Assembly: GCF_014645835.1 (NCBI RefSeq)
Contig: NZ_BMMM01000024.1
Span: 2,740-66,739, forward strand
Direction: 5' to 3'
Length of the DNA: 64,000 nucleotides
Source: Streptomyces albiflavescens
GTDB lineage: Bacteria; Actinomycetota; Actinomycetes; Streptomycetales; Streptomycetaceae
Part shown: piece after piece, positions 24,798-34,342 of the stretch
Numbering within the stretch: the first letter of the stretch is position 1
Layout: every line of letters begins with the position of its first letter
Notes under the pieces: generated by a model
What the model was told of the DNA's origin: nothing
The model's database searches: none
What the model saw: the letters and a program-made list of their open reading frames with translations, nothing else
Made by a program: the position numbers and the translations under genes

Positions 24798-27700
24798 TCA
24801 GCGCAGGCCGAACGCCCGGTTGATCGTCTGGGAGACAGCGTTGCCGGCGTTGTCCCGGGCGGTCACCCGGAGGGTGGCGAAGTCCGCCGACTTCGGGGCG
24901 CGCAGGCTCGTCCGCCATCCGTCGCCGGCGCGGGTCAGGTCGCCCCGGAGCCAGGTCTTGCCGTCGTCGTACGAGACCTCGAAGGAGGGCTTGGCGATGG
25001 CTGCGGTGGTACCCGGCAGGTGCGAGGCGGTCACCGTCAGGTCGGCATGTCGATCGGCCCGGCCGGCCTTGTCGGTGTCGACGCCGTAGTCGAGTTGGAT
25101 CAGCGGGAGGGACTGCGTCGACTCGGTCCCGGTGGCCGTGGAGGTGAAGTCCCACTCGGTCAGCGTGTGTGTCGAGTACGGGTTGGCCCAGGCACCTCGG
25201 TCGTTGTCGAGGACCAGCCGGTAGGGCAGCCGCTCCGCGGGGAGCGCGGGAACCTGCAGCCACTCGGCGTTGCCCCAGTCGAGCTGTTGGTCGCCCTGGT
25301 ACAGCGACATCCAGTCCTTGACGTCGAAGTTGGCCCCGGCTTCACCCACATGGCCGGCGCCGGAGTCACCCCAGCCGGGCGCGGTGATGTACATCGTGTC
25401 GAGGTAGCGCACCGGCTGGTAGCCCATCGGGCCCATCCGGGGCCGCTGGATCGGCCCGAACCAGCTGACCTTGCCGGTCTTCCGTGCCGGGTAGCGGAGG
25501 ACGCCGATCGAGTGCTGCCCGGTCTCGCCCTGGATGAAGGCGTCGTCCAGCCAGGTGGCGGCGGAGGTGACCCAGTCGGTCCGCTCACCCTGGGCGGGAG
25601 TGGTGAGCTGGTTGCCGACGGCCCAGCCGCGCCAGACGTCGGGGCGGAACTCCATCGCCTTGCCCTGCCGGTAGTTGCGGAACGAGACGTCCACCCTGCC
25701 CAGGTCCTTCGGCTCCTCCCGCCAGGTGGGATCCGCCGGGACGGCGCCGGACCAGTGATGCACCACGTCGTAGACGTAGTCGGTGGTGGGGCGCGAGGTG
25801 ACCTTCAGCTTGACCGCTCCGTGCCGGAGCGCTCCGATCAGGTCGGCGCCCTGGTCGGTGTTGAGGGTTGCCACCGTCAGCGGGGCCGGGCTCTCCGGGC
25901 TCCAGGGAGTCTCGTCCCAGGGCTCCAGCCGGCCGTCGCCGTCGTTGACGACCACGAGCACCTGCGCGCCCGCGGCCGTGGCGGCCTCCGCCTGTGCCTT
26001 GATCCCGGCCGGGTCGCTGCCCCGGACCACGACGGCCTTGCCGCGCACGTTCTGCCGCGCGAACTCCTCGGCCGTGCCCTCGCCGGCGTAGACCGCCGTG
26101 AGCGTCCGGGTGCCGGCCGGCAGCGGCTCGGCCGCGCGCTTGACCAGCGGGTCGGCGTAGGTCTTCGAGGTCGTGCCCAGGGTCAGCGCCGGCTGCTCCA
26201 GGCGGAAGCGGGCGCCGAACTCGAACTCGCCGTCGGTGACCTTCTTGCCGGTCGGGAGCGCCCAGATGCTGTCGTAGGACGGGTTGGGCAGCATGGACGA
26301 CTCGACCAGGCTGTCGGTGAACGACCGGTGGACGTCCAGGCGCGGTGCGACAGGGGTGGTCTGCTTCGGTACACGTGCCAGGATCTGCCGGGTCTTGCGG
26401 CCGTCCAGGGTGACGGTACGGTCCTGGTCCAGCTGCACGTCGTTGAAGGCGAGCAGTGCCATGCCCCGCGAGTGCGGCCCGTTGGCACCCCGCACGTCGG
26501 CGGTGAGCCAGCCACTGTAGCTGCCGACGGGCAGCCGTATCGTGCCGGTGCCGGACTCGTCGAGGTCGATCACCGTGAAGAGGTGCTCGGCGGTGAGGAG
26601 GACCCTGCCCGCCAGCGGATTGCCCGACCGGTCCTTCGCCACGACAGTCAGGTTCTGGCGCTGCCCCTCGCGGGCGCCGCCGATGAGGGTGCGGGCCCGT
26701 ACCGTGCCGGCCTCGTCGGTCCCGGTGATCATGGCGCTGATCGGGTGGTCGGCCGTCAGCCGCTCCAGTTGCGTGGTCAGGTCGACCGAGGCGGTGCCGT
26801 GTGCGGGGACGGTGATCCGGTCGTCGGAGAGAGTGAACAGCCCTGCCGGGACGGTGCCGTCGACCGCCAGGCCGAGGCTGACCGGGGCGTCGCCGACATT
26901 GGTGTACGTCACCTTCCGGACATCGGTCTCGCCCGGCTTCGGTGGCCAGGTGTGGAAACCGGAGTAGGCGCTCGCGGTCGCGAAGACCGAGGCGTGCACC
27001 GCCGCCAGCGCGTCGAGCCGACCGGCGCCCGCCTGGTACGGCGTGTACGACGGAGTCGCCTTGGTACTGCTGACCAGCGCCTCCTTCAGCTGCGAACCCG
27101 TCCAGTCGGGGTGCTCGGAGGCGAGCAGCGCTGCGGCGCCGGCGACGTGCGGCGTCGCCATCGACGTGCCGCTCATCGTGGTGTAGTAGGCGGACCCCCG
27201 CTTGTAGTGCGAGCGCGCCGCGACGATGTCGACGCCGGGTGCGGTGAGTTCGGGCTTCAGCCCGGCATCGCCGTCACGCGGGCCCTGGCTGGAGAAGTCG
27301 GCCAGCTGGTCCGCGGAGTCGACGGCGCCGACGGTCAGCGCTGCGTCCGCGGCACCGGGGCTGCTGATGGCGTGCGGGCCGCCGTTGCCGGCCGCGACGA
27401 CGAACAGCGCGCCGGTCTCCCGGCTGAGCGTGTCGACGGTCTGGCTCATCGGGTCGGTGGCGTCGCCGCCACCGCCCAGGCTCATGCTGATGATCCTGGC
27501 CCGCTGGTCCCGGGCGGCCCACTCCATGCCCGCGATGATCCAGGACTCCTGGCCCCTGCCCTCGGAGTCCAGCACCTTGCCGATGGCCAGCCGGGCACCG
27601 GAGGCGACGCCCCGCTCCTTGCCGTCCGAGGCGTCGCCGGTGCCGGCGATGGTCGAGGCGACGTGGGTGCCGTGACCGTTGTAGTCGGCGGTGTCCTCCT

Positions 27701-28553
27701 CGTAGGGGACGAAACTGGTGCTGGCGTCGACCTGGCCGGTCAGGTCCGGGTGTTCGGCGTCCACGCCGCTGTCGAGCACCGCGACCTTCACGCCCTTGCC
27801 GGAGTTCCCCTCCGCCCAGACCTGCTGCGCGCCGATCTGAGCGGTCGAGTCGGCCAGGTCGGCCTTCACCTTGCCGTCGAGCCAGACCTTGGCGATGCCT
27901 CCGGCGAAGGCCGGTTTCGCCGTCCGGGCCGCCGTGCCGGGACCGCCGGTGAGCGCGGACCAGAACGCCGGGGCCTGCTTACGGTTCTGTGCGAGGGCGG
28001 CACCCTGGATGCCGGCCAGCCGGCGGACGACGCTCGAACCGGCCACCTTCGGCAGGGTCCGGGACCTGGTGGCGGCGTCGGTGTAGCTCACGATGAGCGG
28101 CAACCGGGAGGCGTGAGCGTCGTCGTAGCCGTCGGCTATCAGCCGGGTCACGTTGAACAGCTGCTTGTCCAGCTTCCCGGCACCGACGTACGGCAGGACG
28201 GCGTCGGGATACACGTACGTCGCCCCGTCGATGACGGCACGGTGGAAGCCCGCAGTGGCTCCGTTCGCGGCTTCGAAGGACCGGACGACCGTGCCGTCGG
28301 CGGCGGTGCCGATCGTGACCTTGTCACCGGTGATCAGGGTGACGGTGTGTGTGCCGCTGTTGCCGGGTGACCGCTGTGCGGATCCGGCAGGCACGGGGGT
28401 GACCGGGTTCGCGGACGCAGCGGCGGTGGCCGGTACGACTCCGAGCACCAGGGCGGCGACCGCGCCGAGCGCGATCAACCTGGGTCTGGGAACGGGTATG
28501 TCGGGCAAGGAGGGCCTCCGGGGAAACCAGGAACGGGAGTTGACCTGGATCAT
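24798..28553 (-). CDS. Secreted subtilisin-family (S8) serine peptidase, 1,251 residues
   Basis: Long basic N-region then a hydrophobic signal segment (about 25-48), a propeptide-like region, and the catalytic domain with D261 (VLDSGVD), H294 (GHGTHV), N390 (AAGNGG) and S464 (GTSMATPHVAG). About 780 C-terminal residues contain beta-sandwich domains, a PA-like segment (RGKAVVVRGSDPAGIKAQAE, about 835) and a terminal Ig-like domain. ATG at 28553 is preceded by GAGGA at suitable spacing; an in-frame TTG 24 bases upstream is less likely. It is paralogous to the downstream subtilase in architecture and C-terminal sequence. The shared 12-mer CATGTCCCGCCT lies about 80 bp upstream of its start. Confidence 0.93.
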   Translation of the reverse strand: MIQVNSRSWFPRRPSLPDIPVPRPRLIALGAVAALVLGVVPATAAASANPVTPVPAGSAQRSPGNSGTHTVTLITGDKVTIGTAADGTVVRSFEAANGATAGFHRAVIDGATYVYPDAVLPYVGAGKLDKQLFNVTRLIADGYDDAHASRLPLIVSYTDAATRSRTLPKVAGSSVVRRLAGIQGAALAQNRKQAPAFWSALTGGPGTAARTAKPAFAGGIAKVWLDGKVKADLADSTAQIGAQQVWAEGNSGKGVKVAVLDSGVDAEHPDLTGQVDASTSFVPYEEDTADYNGHGTHVASTIAGTGDASDGKERGVASGARLAIGKVLDSEGRGQESWIIAGMEWAARDQRARIISMSLGGGGDATDPMSQTVDTLSRETGALFVVAAGNGGPHAISSPGAADAALTVGAVDSADQLADFSSQGPRDGDAGLKPELTAPGVDIVAARSHYKRGSAYYTTMSGTSMATPHVAGAAALLASEHPDWTGSQLKEALVSSTKATPSYTPYQAGAGRLDALAAVHASVFATASAYSGFHTWPPKPGETDVRKVTYTNVGDAPVSLGLAVDGTVPAGLFTLSDDRITVPAHGTASVDLTTQLERLTADHPISAMITGTDEAGTVRARTLIGGAREGQRQNLTVVAKDRSGNPLAGRVLLTAEHLFTVIDLDESGTGTIRLPVGSYSGWLTADVRGANGPHSRGMALLAFNDVQLDQDRTVTLDGRKTRQILARVPKQTTPVAPRLDVHRSFTDSLVESSMLPNPSYDSIWALPTGKKVTDGEFEFGARFRLEQPALTLGTTSKTYADPLVKRAAEPLPAGTRTLTAVYAGEGTAEEFARQNVRGKAVVVRGSDPAGIKAQAEAATAAGAQVLVVVNDGDGRLEPWDETPWSPESPAPLTVATLNTDQGADLIGALRHGAVKLKVTSRPTTDYVYDVVHHWSGAVPADPTWREEPKDLGRVDVSFRNYRQGKAMEFRPDVWRGWAVGNQLTTPAQGERTDWVTSAATWLDDAFIQGETGQHSIGVLRYPARKTGKVSWFGPIQRPRMGPMGYQPVRYLDTMYITAPGWGDSGAGHVGEAGANFDVKDWMSLYQGDQQLDWGNAEWLQVPALPAERLPYRLVLDNDRGAWANPYSTHTLTEWDFTSTATGTESTQSLPLIQLDYGVDTDKAGRADRHADLTVTASHLPGTTAAIAKPSFEVSYDDGKTWLRGDLTRAGDGWRTSLRAPKSADFATLRVTARDNAGNAVSQTINRAFGLR

Positions 28554-28785
28554 GGAGGCGTCCTCGGCCTCCGGCAATGGATTCCCTCTGGCGCGGCTGC
28601 GTCATGGCACAACTGCGCTACCGCCGGGGCGGAGGCGGGACATGGCACTCGCGGCGTGCGTGCACAAGGATCAGTGCGGCACTTCTGGCGCGTCGAGCAG
28701 GACGACGACAAGGCCCCGGGACTCCGGCTTCCGCGCCGGGGTGACGCGGTGACCGATTGTCAGTGCCGGCTCGTACTGTCGTGGC

Positions 28786-29178
28786 ATGGGAATGGTGACG
28801 TTCGTCGACGAGACGACCAGTGGGGACCGGGGCGCGGGCTGGGGGATCGAGATCGCCGAGGAGCGGCTCGCGTTGCGTGAGTTGATCCGGCGTCGGGTCT
28901 TCCAGGAGGTCGCCGAGTACAACGCGCGTACGCCGGGGGTGTTCCAGGGACTCGTGCAGCCCGAGGACACCGAGCGCGTACTGAACGGGTACGCATTGCG
29001 GACGCCGCGGCGGATAGATCCGGAGGTCCAGACCGAGCTGGCACTCAAGGCCTTCGCGGGGAATGGGTTCTTGGTGCTCGTGGGGGACCGTCAGGTGACG
29101 GACCTCGATGAGGAGATCGAGCTGGCGCTCGGCACCGAGGTCACCTTCCTGAAGCTCGTCGCGCTGGTGGGTGGCTGA
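28786..29178 (+). CDS. Conserved hypothetical protein preceding a DUF4132 gene
   Basis: 130 residues, soluble, acidic C-terminus. No catalytic motif recognised. Visible features: a helical region RLALRELIRRRVFQEVAEYN, and DRQVTDLDEEIELALGTEVT near the C-terminus. A TACTGT box lies 13 bases before the ATG with TGACCG 18 bases further up, a plausible promoter. Its stop overlaps the start of the DUF4132 gene (TGATG), indicating co-translation and probable joint function. A second ATG two codons in could also be used. Confidence 0.75.
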   Translation: MGMVTFVDETTSGDRGAGWGIEIAEERLALRELIRRRVFQEVAEYNARTPGVFQGLVQPEDTERVLNGYALRTPRRIDPEVQTELALKAFAGNGFLVLVGDRQVTDLDEEIELALGTEVTFLKLVALVGG

Positions 29179-31649
29179 TGAACACGACCCCGAAATCACA
29201 CACGCAGAAGGTCCGGAACCATGTCGCCGCGGGTGACATGGGGAAGCTCGCCGACCAAGTATTGAAGACCGCCGTCGCCAACCGTGGCTACTGGGGCGGC
29301 GGTTGGGTCGAGATCCTCGACACGCTGCGCGGCATGCCCACGGAGGAGCGCACGCGCCTGGCGGGCGCCCTCGCCGAGCGGTTCCACTCGGTCGGTGAGG
29401 ACTCCGACGCCCGACGCAACGCGCTGACCCTGCTCGGCATCATCTCCCGCGATCTCCCCGACGACGTGCTCTCGGTGGAGCGGCTCAAGGAACTCGAGGG
29501 TCTCGGTCGCCGGCACTCCTTCTGGTACGCTGCGCGGCTCGACGTCCTGGCGGAGGCCGAGCTGACCGCCGGCCGTCCCCTCGCCCCCGCCGTGGTCGCC
29601 GTCTTCCGCCGCACCGCCATGGACGCCTACCGCGCCGACCCCCTCGCCGAGCTGGTGAAGAAGCTCACCGACCCCGTCCTCAACGTCGGCGAGGAGTGGG
29701 CCGAGCGCGCCATGGAGCAGATCACCGAGCCCGACGACCCGTGGCACGCCCTGCTCGCCCACGTCCTCACGGCCACCGCCTCCAAGCCCACCGCCAAGTG
29801 GGACAAGCAGGCCCGCGCTCTCATCGACACCCTCGGCGCCGACCGTGTCCGCGGGACCGTGCTCCCCTGGCTCGCCCTCGTCGGCCGTCCCCGGACCTTC
29901 CCGCTGGAGCGCCAGACGTACGAGCCGGACATCAACAACGCCTACGACCCCTACAACGCCAACGCCCTGCGCGGCCTCGCCTGGCTGCTCTCCCTCCTGC
30001 CGCCCCACCCCGACACGGCCCGAGCCCTTGGCGCACTCGTCGAAACCTCCCTCAAGAAGGTCGCCGGACTCGGCCCACGCAACCCCAAGGTGGCCAACGC
30101 CGGTGTGATCGCGCTCTCCCGCATCGACAGCGAGTCCGCTCTCGCCGAACTGGCCCGGCTGGCCACCCGGGTGACGTACAAGAACACGGCGAAGCTGCTC
30201 GACGGCGCGCTGGAGGCGCGGGCCACCGCGCTGGGACTCAGCCGCGAGGAGATCGAGGAGCTGGCCGTTCCCGCGTACGGTCTCACCGAGGTCGGCCGGG
30301 CCGCACACCGATACGGGGAGATCACCGCTCTGATCGACGTCCAGGGCCCCCGCGCGGTGATCGGCTGGCGCACCGCCGCCGGCAAGGCCGTCAAGAGCGT
30401 GCCCACCGCCGTGAAGCGGGACCACGCCGACGAGCTCAAGGAGCTGAAGGCGGCGGTCAAGGACATCGACAAGATGTTGTCGGCGCAGACGGAGCGGCTC
30501 GACCGGCAGTTCCTCGCCCGGCGCACCTGGGCATACGGCGCCTGGCGCGAGCGCTACCTCGACCACCCGCTGGTGGGCACCCTCGCCCGCCGCCTGCTCT
30601 GGGCCGTCGACGGCACGCCCGTCGGCTTCGCGGACGGCGAGCTGCGCACTCTCACCGACGAGCCCGTGACCGGAGGCTCCGAAGTCGCACTCTGGCACCC
30701 CGTCGGCCGCGAGCCCGCCGAGGTCGTCGCCTGGCGGGACTGGCTGGAGCGGCACGCGATCACCCAGCCCTTCAAGCAGGCCCACCGCGAGGTGTACCTG
30801 CTCACGGACGCCGAGCGCACCACGGGCACGTACTCGAACCGTTTCGCGGCGCACATCCTGCGCCAGCACCAGTTCAACTCCCTGGCGGCGATCAGGGGGT
30901 GGCGCAACAAGCTCCGCCTCTGCGTCGATGACGAGGCCCCACCGGCCACCCGCGAGCTGCCCCAGTGGGGCCTGCGTGCCGAGTACTGGATCGAGGGCGA
31001 CGGCGAGGAGTACGGCGAGGACACCACCGAGTCCGGCAGCTACCTGCGGCTGCGCACCGACCAGGTCCGCTTCTATCCGATCGACGCCCCGGAGAACTCG
31101 GCGCACTGCTGCGGCGGCGAGTACCGCATGTGGCTGCGCGACGGCGAGGGTCCGGTCGAGCCTCTGCCCCTCACCGACATCCCGCCCCTCGTCCTCTCCG
31201 AAGTCCTGCGCGACGTCGACCTCTTCGTGGGCGTCGCGAGCGTCGGCAACGACCCCACCTGGCAGGACGGCGGCCCCGGCGGCCGCTTCCAGGAGTACTG
31301 GAGGTCGTACGGCTTCGGCGAACTGAACCAGAGCGCGGAGACCCGCCGCGTTCTGCTGGAGCGCTTGATCCCGCGCCTGGCGATAGCCGACCGCTGCACC
31401 CTCGAAGCCCGCTTCCTCCACGTCAAGGGCGACCGCCACACGTACAAGATCCACCTGGGCTCGGGCAACATCCTGATGAGCCCTAACGACCAGTACCTGT
31501 GCATCGTCCCGAAGGCGAGCGACACAGCCTCGGGGACGGGCTATCTGCCCTTCGAGGGCGACCGGACGCTGGCGGTGATCCTGAGCAAGGCGATGATGCT
31601 GGCGGACGACCTGAGGATCACGGATCCTACGATCCTGAGCCAGTTGTGA
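29178..31649 (+). CDS. DUF4132 domain-containing protein
   Basis: 823 residues, soluble. The N-terminal half is helical and repeat-like (HEAT/armadillo appearance: ALTLLGIISRDLPDD, ALSRIDSESALAELARLATR). The C-terminal part (about 415-600: VKRDHADELKELKAAVKDID, LARRLLWAVDG, HPVGREPAEVVAWRDWLERH, FKQAHREVYLLT) is the DUF4132 region, also present in the E. coli MolR-type proteins. The final 200 residues include an AHCCGGEYRMW motif. Biochemical function unknown. Coupled to the 130-residue gene upstream and ending at a shared terminator with sdhB. Confidence 0.82.
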   Translation: MNTTPKSHTQKVRNHVAAGDMGKLADQVLKTAVANRGYWGGGWVEILDTLRGMPTEERTRLAGALAERFHSVGEDSDARRNALTLLGIISRDLPDDVLSVERLKELEGLGRRHSFWYAARLDVLAEAELTAGRPLAPAVVAVFRRTAMDAYRADPLAELVKKLTDPVLNVGEEWAERAMEQITEPDDPWHALLAHVLTATASKPTAKWDKQARALIDTLGADRVRGTVLPWLALVGRPRTFPLERQTYEPDINNAYDPYNANALRGLAWLLSLLPPHPDTARALGALVETSLKKVAGLGPRNPKVANAGVIALSRIDSESALAELARLATRVTYKNTAKLLDGALEARATALGLSREEIEELAVPAYGLTEVGRAAHRYGEITALIDVQGPRAVIGWRTAAGKAVKSVPTAVKRDHADELKELKAAVKDIDKMLSAQTERLDRQFLARRTWAYGAWRERYLDHPLVGTLARRLLWAVDGTPVGFADGELRTLTDEPVTGGSEVALWHPVGREPAEVVAWRDWLERHAITQPFKQAHREVYLLTDAERTTGTYSNRFAAHILRQHQFNSLAAIRGWRNKLRLCVDDEAPPATRELPQWGLRAEYWIEGDGEEYGEDTTESGSYLRLRTDQVRFYPIDAPENSAHCCGGEYRMWLRDGEGPVEPLPLTDIPPLVLSEVLRDVDLFVGVASVGNDPTWQDGGPGGRFQEYWRSYGFGELNQSAETRRVLLERLIPRLAIADRCTLEARFLHVKGDRHTYKIHLGSGNILMSPNDQYLCIVPKASDTASGTGYLPFEGDRTLAVILSKAMMLADDLRITDPTILSQL

Positions 31650-31730
31650 CCCACGGGGTTTCGTGGGCTGCCCGCCGACGGACCTGTCGTGAAGGTTTCC
31701 ACTCCAGGGCGCGCACAGCATGTACGCGAC

Positions 31731-31769
31731 GAGGGCCCCGCTCCCGGGAGTTCCGGCAGCGGGGCCCTC
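31731..31769. terminator. Bidirectional hairpin between the DUF4132 gene and sdhB
   Basis: GAGGGCCCCGCT (31731-31742) pairs perfectly with AGCGGGGCCCTC (31758-31769), 12-bp stem with a 15-base loop. It lies between convergent genes, 17 bases from the sdhB stop. Confidence 0.85.
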
Positions 31770-31785
31770 GTGAGGGACCGTCAGG

Positions 31786-32565
31786 TCAGAAGCGGCGCGT
31801 GATCAGCGCCCGCTTCACCTCCTGGATCGCCTTCGTGACCTCGATGCCGCGCGGGCAGGCGTCCGTGCAGTTGAAGGTCGTGCGGCAGCGCCACACGCCG
31901 TCCTTGTCGTTGAGGATCTCGAGGCGCTGCTCGCCCGCTTCGTCACGCGAATCGAAGATGAAGCGGTGGGCGTTGACGATGGCGGCCGGGCCGAAGTACT
32001 GGCCGTCGTTCCAGAAGACCGGGCACGAGGACGTGCAGGCCGCGCAGAGGATGCACTTCGTCGTGTCGTCGAAGCGCTCGCGGTCCTCGGCCGACTGGAG
32101 GCGTTCCCGCGTGGGCTCGTTCGTGTCCTTCGTGATGAGGAAGGGCATCACGTCGCGGTACGCCTGGAAGAACGGCTCCATGTCGACGACCAGGTCCTTG
32201 AGGACCGTCAGGCCCTTGATGGGCTCGACCGTGATCGGCTTCTCGGGGCTGAGGTCCTTGATCAGCGTCTTGCAGGCCAGACGGTTCTTGCCGTTGATCC
32301 GCATGGCGTCCGAGCCGCAGATGCCGTGCGCGCAGGAGCGGCGGAAGGTCAGGGTGCCGTCCTGGTCCCACTTGATCTTGTGGAGGGCGTCGAGGACACG
32401 CTCCTTGGGGTCGATCTCCAGCTGGAAGTCTTCCCAGGCCGCCTCCGCCGAGACTTCGGAGTTGAAGCGGCGGATGCGGAAGGTGACCGTGATGTAGGGG
32501 GAGTCGGCGAAACCGGGCTCCGGCTGGCCGGCCGCCTCCGCCTTGTCCATAACAGGGGTAGCCAT
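31786..32565 (-). CDS. sdhB: Succinate dehydrogenase iron-sulfur subunit
   Basis: 259 residues. N-terminal ferredoxin-like domain with [2Fe-2S] ligands in SCAHGICGSD and a later CKTL cysteine; C-terminal domain with CILCAACTSSCP for [4Fe-4S] and CRTTFNCTDACPRGI for the remaining [3Fe-4S]/[4Fe-4S] cysteines. It passes electrons from the SdhA flavin to the membrane quinone site. The start overlaps the sdhA stop by one base (TGATG). Last gene of sdhCDAB. Confidence 0.97.
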   Translation of the reverse strand: MATPVMDKAEAAGQPEPGFADSPYITVTFRIRRFNSEVSAEAAWEDFQLEIDPKERVLDALHKIKWDQDGTLTFRRSCAHGICGSDAMRINGKNRLACKTLIKDLSPEKPITVEPIKGLTVLKDLVVDMEPFFQAYRDVMPFLITKDTNEPTRERLQSAEDRERFDDTTKCILCAACTSSCPVFWNDGQYFGPAAIVNAHRFIFDSRDEAGEQRLEILNDKDGVWRCRTTFNCTDACPRGIEVTKAIQEVKRALITRRF

Positions 32566-34319
32566 CAGTACTTACGCTCCATCGGCTGGTAGCGGGTCTG
32601 GACGACCGGCTTGTAGTCGAGACGGATGGACTCGGTGCCGTCGTCGCCGACCTCGCGGTACGCCATGGTGTGGCGCATGAAGTTGACGTCGTCCCGGTTC
32701 GGGTAGTCCTCGCGGTAGTGACCGCCGCGCGACTCCTTGCGGGCCAGCGCGGAGACGGCCATGACCTCGGCCAGGTCGAGCAGGTTGCCCAGCTCGATGG
32801 CCTCCAGCAGGTCGGTGTTGAACCGCTTGCCCTTGTCCTGGATCGAGACGTTCCTGTAGCGCTCGCGGAGTTCCGCGATCTTCTCCACGGCCGTCTTGAT
32901 CGTCTGCTCGGTGCGGAACACCATCACGTTGGCGTCCATGCACTCCTGCAGTTCCCGACGGATGTCGGCGACCCGCTCGGTGCCCGTGGAGCTGCGCAGC
33001 CGCTCGACCTGCGACACGACCTGGGAGGCCGGGTCCTCGGGCAGCTCGACGTACTCGGCCTTCGCCGAGTACTCGGCGGCCGCGATGCCCGCACGACGTC
33101 CGAAGACGTTGATGTCCAGGAGGGAGTTCGTGCCCAGGCGGTTGGCGCCGTGGACCGACACGCAGGCGACCTCACCGGCGGCGTACAGGCCCGGGACGAC
33201 GGTGGTGTTGTCCGACAGGACCTCACCCTCGACGTTCGTCGGGATGCCGCCCATCGCGTAGTGCGCGGTGGGCTGGATCGGGATCGGGTCCGTGTAGGGC
33301 TCGATGCCGAGGTAGGTGCGCGCGAACTCCGTGATGTCGGGCAGCTTGGCGTCCAGCTGCTCCGGCGGGAGGTGCGTGAGGTCGAGGTAGACGTGGTCGC
33401 CCTCGGGACCGCAGCCCCGGCCCTCGCGGATCTCCGTGTAGATGGAGCGCGAGACGACGTCACGGGACGCGAGGTCCTTCATGACCGGCGCGTACTTCTC
33501 CATGAAGCGCTCGCCGTCCTTGTTGCGGAGGATGCCGCCCTCACCACGGGCGCCCTCCGTCAGCAGGATGCCCATGCGCCAGATGCCGGTCGGGTGGAAC
33601 TGGAAGAACTCCATGTCCTCCAGCGGCAGCCCGCGACGGTAGACCGCCGCCTGGCCGTCACCCGTCAGCGTGTGCGCGTTGGACGTCACCTTGAAGAACT
33701 TGCCGGTGCCGCCGGACGCGTAGATCACGGCCTTCGCCTGGAAGACGTGGATCTCGCCGGTCGCGAGCTCGTAGGCGACGACGCCCGCCGAGCGCTTGAC
33801 GCCGTCGACCTCGGTGATCAGCTGGTCGAGGACGTAGAACTCGTTGAAGAACTCCACACCCTCCTTGACGCAGTTCTGGTACAGCGTCTGGAGGATCATG
33901 TGGCCGGTGCGGTCCGCGGCGTAGCAGGACCGGCGGACCGGGGCCTCGCCGTGGTTGCGGGAGTGACCGCCGAAGCGGCGCTGGTCGATCGTCCCGTCGG
34001 GCGTCCGGTTGAAGGGCAGGCCCATCTTCTCCAGGTCGAGGACCGAGTCGATGGCCTCCTTCGCGAGGATCTCGGCGGCGTCCTGGTCGACCAGGTAGTC
34101 ACCGCCCTTGACGGTGTCGAAGGTGTGCCACTCCCAGTTGTCCTCCTCCACGTTGGCCAGCGCGGCGGCCATGCCGCCCTGCGCGGCGCCCGTGTGGGAG
34201 CGGGTGGGGTAGAGCTTCGTCAGCACGGCGGTGCGGCTGCGCTTCGTCGCCTCGATGGCGGCGCGCATGCCGGCGCCACCGGCGCCGACGATGACGGTGT
34301 CGTACTTGTGGATCTTCAT
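32565..34319 (-). CDS. sdhA: Succinate dehydrogenase flavoprotein subunit
   Basis: 584 residues. N-terminal FAD-binding VIVGAGGAGMRAAIEA, the RSHTGAAQGGM segment carrying the His that binds FAD covalently, the HPTG and catalytic Arg region, and ANRLGTNSLLD in the capping/FAD area. It oxidises succinate to fumarate. The ATG at 34319 gives the canonical MKIHKYDTVIVGAG start; sequence upstream is the sdhD 3' end region. Coupled to sdhB. Confidence 0.97.
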   Translation of the reverse strand: MKIHKYDTVIVGAGGAGMRAAIEATKRSRTAVLTKLYPTRSHTGAAQGGMAAALANVEEDNWEWHTFDTVKGGDYLVDQDAAEILAKEAIDSVLDLEKMGLPFNRTPDGTIDQRRFGGHSRNHGEAPVRRSCYAADRTGHMILQTLYQNCVKEGVEFFNEFYVLDQLITEVDGVKRSAGVVAYELATGEIHVFQAKAVIYASGGTGKFFKVTSNAHTLTGDGQAAVYRRGLPLEDMEFFQFHPTGIWRMGILLTEGARGEGGILRNKDGERFMEKYAPVMKDLASRDVVSRSIYTEIREGRGCGPEGDHVYLDLTHLPPEQLDAKLPDITEFARTYLGIEPYTDPIPIQPTAHYAMGGIPTNVEGEVLSDNTTVVPGLYAAGEVACVSVHGANRLGTNSLLDINVFGRRAGIAAAEYSAKAEYVELPEDPASQVVSQVERLRSSTGTERVADIRRELQECMDANVMVFRTEQTIKTAVEKIAELRERYRNVSIQDKGKRFNTDLLEAIELGNLLDLAEVMAVSALARKESRGGHYREDYPNRDDVNFMRHTMAYREVGDDGTESIRLDYKPVVQTRYQPMERKY

Positions 34320-34342
34320 GAGTGGTTGCCTCAGCCCCGTGC

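Noticed and set aside
24696..28370. A 1,224-residue open frame antisense to the second subtilase
   Set aside because: Gly/Arg/Val-rich, no domain, and entirely covered by a gene with full catalytic motifs.
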